A stretch of DNA of 64,000 nucleotides from contig CM051460.1 of NCBI GenBank assembly GCA_028095005.1, forward strand, positions 15,795,501-15,859,500, read 5' to 3'. The DNA comes from Rhynchospora pubera (lineage: Eukaryota > Streptophyta > Magnoliopsida > Poales > Cyperaceae). Numbering within the stretch: the first letter of the stretch is position 1; every line of letters starts with the position of its first letter. Below are positions 57,855 through 64,000 of this stretch, one piece after another. The translations under genes were made by a program, and so were the position numbers. A model generated the notes under the pieces. The model did no database searches, had not been told where the DNA came from, and saw nothing but the letters and a program-made list of their open reading frames with translations.

Positions 57855-57950
57855 TGTTCCCTTACAAGAAGAGGCCAGAACAATCTAAACTCTTCACAAA
57901 GTTACACACTTCCCAATACTTCTTCCCACACCTATCCAAACGGAGCCTTA
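57855..57950. mobile_element. Tourist-like MITE, truncated
   Basis: Only the right part is present: 'caaagttacacacttcccaa' and the end CTATCCAAACGGAGCC followed by TTA at 57948-57950. Confidence 0.75.
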
Positions 57951-58670
57951 TGAAAAATCTTTTTTGAAGAATAGTTCAAGAAACAAGTGGAGCAGGGAAG
58001 GCGTTTATTTGTCGATCGGGTGATTACAACTAGATTTTTTTGGTGAATTTTTGTGAGTGAAAAATATGTTACGTTTGTACTCTTTCGAATTACCTTATCA
58101 CGAGACTTGTAAATATCATGAGGCTGGATGATTTGTATTTAATGGTGTAAACCATTTTTTTATAGAAGTGAAAACTAGCATTTGATGGCTTAAAACAATA
58201 TTTTGTTTAATAGAAGTTTAAAGATTTTTTTTAAGAATACTTAAAAGTTGGCATAGTTGACCTCAAATTTATCTCAAAATTTATGTACACAAGCACACCG
58301 ACTAGTCCAGCTCCAATATCATGGTTGCGTAATCACTTTTCTCAGTAATTTATTATCAATCTATGACTTCTTTATTAATATTTTATCAATCCTCATTCCT
58401 CAATTATAAATTTTGAAGTTCTTTTTTATCTTAGTTCGGAGGATGTGGAAAAAAATTGTTAATTACTCGAACTAATTAATAAGTTCTGTAATTTTCAATA
58501 AAATTGAAAAATATATATATTATCAATTTTAAGTTCCTTTTAACTATTAAGTTCAAAATCAATTAATTGTAAAGAAAACCATTCCAGGCCGCCATGTAAT
58601 TTACTCTTTTTATCACGGAAATGAAAGATCCATGAACTTGCCAATCAAATTTCTGTAAATTTTTTTCAGG
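57951..58670. other. Gene-free AT-rich DNA
   Basis: Nothing recognisable. Confidence 0.4.
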
Positions 58671-58968
58671 AATTATAAGTGTCATCGGCAAATATACTAT
58701 CCCAGCCATCGTTAAATACAAAGTGAACATATAGAGCAAACAAGGTGAACATATAGACGATCTAAGTGAACACTTACAAACAAATAAGTGTTGTCACTAC
58801 TTGTTCAGAAGTTTACATGCATATTCAACTTATTTTCATTGAACTTATTTGTTTGTATGTGTTCACTTAGATTGTCTATATGCTCACTTTATTTGCTCTA
58901 TATGTTCACTTTATATTTAGCGATGACACGGATGGTAAAACTACAGACGGCAGTAATCAATTTCCAAT
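58671..58968. mobile_element. Fold-back MITE, copy 2
   Basis: Right end ends AGTAATCAATTTCC, the inverse of the copy 1 end. AAATACAAAGTGAACATATAG near 58715 (shortened to AAGTGAACATATAG) is inverted near 58895. Same family as 41060-41365. Confidence 0.75.
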
Positions 58969-59865
58969 TTTTTTTCCTTTGGGCTTTGGTTTGGTGCATG
59001 AATGTGAAAGGATAGGAGCAAATACGTCAAGGCTAGTGTGGGGAACTCACATGTCAATAGGCATTCATCAAGTCTGATCCCTTTTTTAGAGTTTAATTGA
59101 GTGTGCTTCTAAGTGCAGTTAGCATGCTTTCTCATTTATAGAAGCTGTTTAGTATCTTGGAAACATTGTATCTTATCTTACTTCATGTATGGGAATGCAC
59201 GAAACTAACCGCTAATTATGTTGTGAGACATGATCGATCAGATGTGGCAATTGCAACATAGACATTTTTGTAATAATCAGCATTTTGACATCGATCGAGT
59301 TGCAGTCTAATTTAACCGTTAGGATAAACATATACATATTAAGGAAAATAAGAAGCCGAAGATGGAATTAATAAATAAATGCACCGAAGATAGTACACAA
59401 CTGTACACATAAACGTTGTGATTTTTTTTTTTCTGTCTTTTAGCTTCTTGCAGACCAATAAAGAAGGATTCAACGAACAAATGCGTCAAAAATGTTCCAA
59501 GTGCAACGATGGGGCAGCAATGGCGTCAATAATAGACTCTTTAATACATTTCTTTAGGACAAATGTTGTGTCATTGTCCTATTGGCAAATACCGGAGTTC
59601 ATTTTTAGATATTTAAATTTGAAATATGTTCATAAAATTTATCTCTAATTTATCATAAAAAAAATATTGTCCATAGGAAAAAGTTATTTCTCCTATTTCC
59701 ATACGATTCAAACGGGACCGAAGTGACGAGATACCTCTGATTTACTTCCTATATATTCATGCCCAATTCAAGAGTAATTAGAATAATTTGTTGAAAGATT
59801 TTAATTTTTAGAACATGATCGAGTTTGAGGTAATCATCGGAAAGTGCAACATTCCCTCGACAGAA
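58969..59865. other. Gene-free DNA
   Basis: No gene or element recognised; small frames only. Confidence 0.4.
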
Positions 59866-60082
59866 TTAGGCCCTGATCAAAATCTCATGATTTTAACATG
59901 GGATTTCATTTCATTTCATTTCGTTGAAAAATTCTTGATCAAAATGAACGGATTTGGTGTCATTTGGTTAGAATTCCTATGTAATTAGATCCAACAAAAT
60001 CCAACGAAATCATATGAAATCAATTGAATTGAATTGAATTGAATTGAAATCCCATAAAAAAAACCATTTTGATCAGGTCTTA
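59866..60082. mobile_element. PIF/Harbinger-like MITE with microsatellite interior
   Basis: 59869-60079 (211 bp), GGCCCTGATCAAAAT to ATTTTGATCAGGTC, with TTA on both sides. It contains TTTCA repeats (59905-59920) and GAATT repeats (60026-60048). Confidence 0.85.
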
Positions 60083-60985
60083 CTTTCCAATTTTGCATTT
60101 ATTAGAGTTGCCAATGTATAATTTCCTATTAAAAAAATGGAGAGAGAAGAAAAGAAAGATTAAAAAAATATATATATACAATTCTAGCATTTATGATAGA
60201 CACTTAAATCATATTGTCCAATATATTTGTTATTGCATACGACAAAAAAAAGCACAATAACGTTCTTTGTCATAAGATATGTTAATGCGTTTGTCTCAAG
60301 ATGGACTCTTCGGGGTTCATAGCAAGAGAAAGAGAAGAAAGGTGAATTACGGTACTACTAGCGCAATAACTGCCTTCTTTGCTAGAAAAAAAACGAGATT
60401 GAACAAAATTTACATAAAGAAAAATATCGTTCTCTCCAAAATTTCTAACTTTAGTCCATTTAAATTCCAGAACGAAGTTACTTTTTGGTTTGACAAGGAA
60501 AGTCAAGAATTTCCTTTAGACTATTATTCAAAAGTTATCGGTCAATTTAATGTAGCTTTGGATTTGGACAATCCATTTCAAATTCAACCGTTAACGTTTG
60601 TTTAGATAAATTTTGTTTGTATATTAATTCTGATTTATATATTTCAATTAGATTTATCTTTATGGATTTGAAACGGATCATTTAAAGCAAGATAAAATAA
60701 AAAAGTATTGTACCTGATTTGCTTTAGTAATACAATAATAACTTTAATTTGAAAAAATCGGTAAAACATATTTATAACTCTAGGATAATTGGATGAAAGT
60801 TATACAAGCACAGAGGAGCCGAATCATAGATTCATAGTCAAACTTGATCAGAAGTGCACAGTTGATACATAAAAGAGAATTAAACCATTCCGCTTCGTAA
60901 TTAATTGTTAGTTTTACTTATTTTGTACTTTTGTTTGTAATTAATTGTTTGTTTTACTTATTCAATACTCTCTTTCGTAGACATG
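60083..60985. other. Region with an unrecognised 108-codon frame, otherwise gene-free
   Basis: A + strand frame at 60279-60605 (starts MLMRLSQDGLFG) has basic clusters and no known motif. I see no promoter or homologue evidence, so I leave it as uncertain. Confidence 0.35.
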
Positions 60986-61463
60986 TGCAAAGGGTCAGAA
61001 AGATGTCTGGTATTGCTCCCGATGCACAATTAAAAGTAAGTAAAACGACAAGGGCTAGACCCTTGTTTTTCTAAAAAAAAATAAGAAGTAAGTAAAACAA
61101 AATCGGAGATGATTCTTCAAAATAATTATTTTTGTACATAGTATTTAAGTTTCTCGGTGTTGTAAACTATTGTAATAATTTAGATTAACAAAACAGTTTA
61201 ATACAATTGACAGAGCCATATGTAAAAAAGACAAATTCTGACCTCCAAGTAAAAATGGGCCAGAAAAATGTTTGTTATGGTTCCCGATGCAAAATTCAGA
61301 AAAGTAAGAAAAGATAATCAGTGTGATGGTTTATGAAGATAGTTATTTTTGTACAGAGCATTTTTTCTGAACGATGTACACTGTTGTCTGTTGCAGCAAT
61401 TTGTGATTAATAAATAAATTATAATAAACAGAGCCACATGTAAAAGGACAAATTCTGAGAAAA
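60986..61463 (+). repeat. Two-unit tandem repeat, about 260 bp each
   Basis: Unit 1 (about 60988-61240) and unit 2 (about 61256-61463) share, in order, 'gggtcagaaagatgt'/'gggccagaaaaatgt', TCCCGATGCA, 'attatttttgtaca', and 'acagagccatatgt' followed by 'gacaaattctga'. They are strongly diverged. Confidence 0.75.
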
Positions 61464-61481
61464 AGGATTCCTTGACCTGTT

Positions 61482-61692
61482 ACCTTAGAGAAAATTGAGA
61501 TCAGCTGCCGCGCGACACAGCGTGTCGCGCGGTATGCTGGCCGTTTGATTAAAATCCAATGGACAAGGGAGCCCCGTGCATGTAACCTAGATTGGTAGGC
61601 TCGTAAAAAGTGAACCGTCCGATCAAGATCAGACGGCTCGTAGTGCGCGACACGCGGTGTAGCGCAACAGCGAATCCGTTTCACCTTAGAGA
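61482..61692. mobile_element. MULE-type MITE, copy B of the variable-arm family
   Basis: 61492-61682 (191 bp) with the 10-bp repeat ACCTTAGAGA at 61482-61491 and 61683-61692. Arms are GC-rich palindromes (GCGCGACAC, GTGTCGCGC). The core, GATTAAAATCCAATGG, CCCCGTGCATG, GGCTCGTAAAAAGTG and CAGACGGCTCG, matches copy A at 40691-40893. Confidence 0.82.
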
Positions 61693-62156
61693 GGCTTGAC
61701 CGATGACTTCGTCTCCTATTTACTTATTTACTACAGTCCGTACCACTAGAGTGATCCTTTTCAAATTTAAAATTTATAAAATTTACCATCGTAAATAGTA
61801 AATTATACTTGTTAAGATGCACTGCGACCGTATGTGTACATTTTAAATTTTTAACAGTGTACCAGTTCGATCGATGTTTTCCGGGCTATATGACTATATC
61901 ACTGTTACAACGAAAGAAGAATATATTTTTTTAGGAATATTTTCTTTCTAGCCATCAAAACAAGTTAGAAATAAGAAGAAGAATGTTTTTTTTTCTAGAA
62001 ATAACATCTTCCAACAATTACATATACATAATTTCAACAAAATTAACTAAATACTAATAACTAAATGAAATTTTATGTGCTATTTAATTAGTACCTTATT
62101 TAATATCTAAATAATATTTTTTTAATAATTTATTTAAATTAATACCAATTTGCTTA
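61693..62156. other. Gene-free AT-rich DNA
   Basis: Nothing recognised. Confidence 0.4.
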
Positions 62157-62537
62157 TTCCTAACCTATTTTGCATTGGTACGGGTACGAGTACCGTACCT
62201 GGTACGATTAGGGTACGGTGGCACAAAAATTTTCAAAAATCTCCGGTACGGAGACGACGATATATATATATTATTTGAATAATTTATTGATCTATAATTA
62301 TATTATATTATAAAATATAATGTATATAGCATAATTTTGTGTAGTTAAGGTTTGAATTTACACAAATAAATGATATAAACTTGGAGTTTAAATAAATAAA
62401 TATCATAAACACTAATATCAACACATTAAATGTTAACTGTTGACCATTGACTATACCGGTAAGTACCGGGTAAGGTACCAGTACTCGGTACGGGTACGAC
62501 TGATGTTTCAAAGTACCGGGGTAACCTAGTTCCTAAC
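62157..62537. mobile_element. hAT-type MITE with GGTAC-rich ends, copy 2
   Basis: 62165-62529 (365 bp), with the 8-bp duplication TTCCTAAC at 62157-62164 and 62530-62537. Reverse complement of copy 1 (30494-30875), with small indels. Confidence 0.88.
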
Positions 62538-62672
62538 TCACCATCCAAATAACATTTCTTATTCCCGGAATAACATTTTCCCACACTTCCTAAAAAGTTA
62601 CACACTTCCCAATATTTTCTTCCTAAAATCCTTATTCCTTCCTTATTCCCATACCATCCAAACGACCCTATA
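62538..62672. mobile_element. Tourist-like MITE, partial
   Basis: Contains 'aaagttacacacttcccaat' and ends CATCCAAACGACCC. The left end is unclear because the hAT MITE lies there. Confidence 0.65.
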
Positions 62673-63287
62673 GTGTTTTTTTTTCAATGGCAAGAAAAAT
62701 AATAATAGAGAATTAAGAACAGTGAATATTGAATTTAGTGGAAATAAAATTATTTACAAATAAGCAATGTTGTTAAACAATGTGAATAAAATAAATATGG
62801 AAGAAAAAATAAATTTTTTATTATCTTCGCAAGGGTCAATTTCAGATTAGGTTGGAATAAAAATTACAGCTAAATTGAGTACTCACTCTATCCGATGTTT
62901 TTTTTTTAAACCATCCAAATGCACTTTTTGTCACATATATATACCACACATTTATCTAAGCACCTTGAAGAATCCGGTACTAAGCGGTTGTCAAGTCTCT
63001 AGTTCTCAACTCCTCACTAGAGTTAGGTTAAAAAAAGAATATAAAATATATCAATATTAATGAATAGTTTTATTTCATACCGTCCAGATTCCTTGGATAG
63101 GAAAATTCTTCAAACGCATAGCAATATAATTGTTGAACTATAAAAAAAAATGGCAATTGAACTGATCAGATAAATTTGGTCAAATCAGTTTGATCCGAAT
63201 CACACCTTCGCAAAATTCCCCTTAGTAAGAGGGCTTAGATGGATCTAATCAAAGTACCTTTTTGTTAATAATAATGAGTTAATAACA
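62673..63287. other. Gene-free AT-rich DNA
   Basis: No gene or element recognised. Confidence 0.4.
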
Positions 63288-63441
63288 CAAGGCTCCGTTT
63301 GGATTGTTTAGAAATAAAAGGAATAATTTATTTTTAGACGGAAAATATTGAAAAGTATATAATTTTATAAAAAATTTAAATTATTTATAATAAATTTACG
63401 TCTTAAAAAAAATTGTATTCCTTCCCATACGATCCAAACTT
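63288..63441. mobile_element. Tourist-like MITE near the SAUR promoter
   Basis: Starts GGCTCCGTTTGGATTG at 63291 and ends near GATCCAAACT at 63440; the terminal bases have decayed. Located about 240 bp upstream of the SAUR start codon. Confidence 0.72.
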
Positions 63442-63555
63442 GTGAGAAAAAGTGCGCTTGCATCCGAAAGTAAAAGGCAACACTTTGCTAAACAACCCAA
63501 ATGATATTTTCGTAATTCTCTCCAACTTGAAGCCCGTTTTCACTCCAACCTTCTC

Positions 63556-63565
63556 TATATATTTT
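63556..63565 (+). promoter_or_regulatory. TATA box of the SAUR gene
   Basis: TATATATTTT, about 120 bp before the ATG, in a C/T-rich context, followed by an A-rich leader (63605-63655). Placement fits a typical SAUR promoter. Confidence 0.6.
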
Positions 63566-63677
63566 GCTACCCTCGCACCTTCCTCCCTCCCCCTTTGCAC
63601 TTGCGAGAAAAAGAAAAACAAAAACAAAAACGCAAAGAAGAAAAAAGAAGTAAAGAAGCGAGCAACAAAAGTCAGTG

Positions 63678-64000
63678 ATGGGTTCAAAATGCAGCAACAA
63701 GATCCGATGCATAGTGCGCCTCCGCCAGATGCTTCGTAGGTGGCGAGCCCGGGCAGCCGCTTCTGCTGTCCACACAACCGACGTGCCGGCTGGACACGTG
63801 GCGGTATCCGTCAACTCTCACCGGTTTATTGTTCGCACTACATACCTAAATCATCCAGCTTTCAGGCAACTTCTTCACCAAGCGGAAGAAGAGTATGGTT
63901 TCAACAATGTGGGCCCGCTCGAGTTGCCGTGTGACGAAACGCTTTTTCGAGTCGTGCTTAGACATGTCTCGAGCTCGAAGCGGGGTGTAAGTTTGGATGA
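63678..64000 (+). CDS. SAUR-family auxin-responsive protein (3' end outside the window)
   Basis: An intronless frame from the ATG at 63678 runs open to the window end, giving 107 residues. A basic N-terminus (MGSKCSNKIRCIVRLRQMLR) leads into the SAUR domain: VPAGHVAVSVN, 'RFIVRTTYLNHPAFRQLL', 'AEEEYGF' and then 'LELPCDETLFRVVLRHV'. These are the hallmark blocks of small auxin-up RNA proteins, which in known members inhibit PP2C.D phosphatases and so activate plasma-membrane H+-ATPases to drive cell expansion. The long basic N-terminus and intact core argue for a real gene. I cannot assign a SAUR number. Confidence 0.92.
   Translation, partial: MGSKCSNKIRCIVRLRQMLRRWRARAAASAVHTTDVPAGHVAVSVNSHRFIVRTTYLNHPAFRQLLHQAEEEYGFNNVGPLELPCDETLFRVVLRHVSSSKRGVSLD

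Noticed and set aside
63403..63814. Long minus-strand frames over the SAUR start
   Set aside because: Antisense shadows of the SAUR coding and leader region; the plus-strand frame has the clear family domain.

Overview
This is AT-rich nuclear DNA from a flowering plant, most likely a eudicot. The evidence is three plant genes with plant-style introns or architecture, chromodomain Ty3/gypsy and Ty1/copia retrotransposons, LINEs, and many small non-autonomous DNA transposons. I cannot name the species. Most of the 64 kb is nested transposable elements. Only three host genes look intact: flavanone 3-hydroxylase (F3H, + strand, 32366-35181, 3 exons), a DEAD-box RNA helicase of the plant RH1 type (- strand, 36680-40639, 9 exons), and the start of a SAUR auxin-response gene (+ strand, from 63678, cut by the window end). 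F3H and RH1 are convergent, about 1.5 kb apart.

Layout. 1-11018: two members of a non-autonomous LTR-retrotransposon family. The right one (4476-11013) is complete: 1797-bp LTRs with two differences seen, GATCC target duplication, tRNA-Asp primer site, and one 377-residue protein of unknown function. The left one is cut by the window edge and carries a 1.4-kb Mutator-like element with 9-bp target duplications and palindrome-filled inverted ends. 11019-13600: MITEs and a transposon-end-like cluster. 13597 to about 18850: a decayed Ty3/gypsy element (- strand) broken by a hAT element and a 5'-truncated LINE. 18850-22615: unassigned. 22616-32256: copied, rearranged pieces of RH1 (exons 5-3) and of F3H (exon 3, inverted). 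The RH1 piece is split by a chromodomain gypsy element (23525-31211) that itself contains a solo copia LTR and a hAT MITE. 32366-40639: F3H and RH1. 40690-44698: MITEs and gene-free DNA. 44699-54873: a degenerate copia element (- strand) in which one LTR plus 1 kb of flank is repeated. 54874-63600: MITEs, a 2-unit tandem repeat and gene-free DNA.

The main biological point is the flavonoid locus. An antisense-oriented copy of F3H exon 3 plus 3' flank ends 110 bp upstream of the F3H start codon, giving a large inverted repeat around the gene. This is the kind of arrangement known elsewhere to produce small RNAs against flavonoid genes. Other leads are paired 11-13-bp palindromes at a constant 20-21-bp spacing in the retrotransposon family, and about 200-bp MITEs that share a core but carry different inverted arms.
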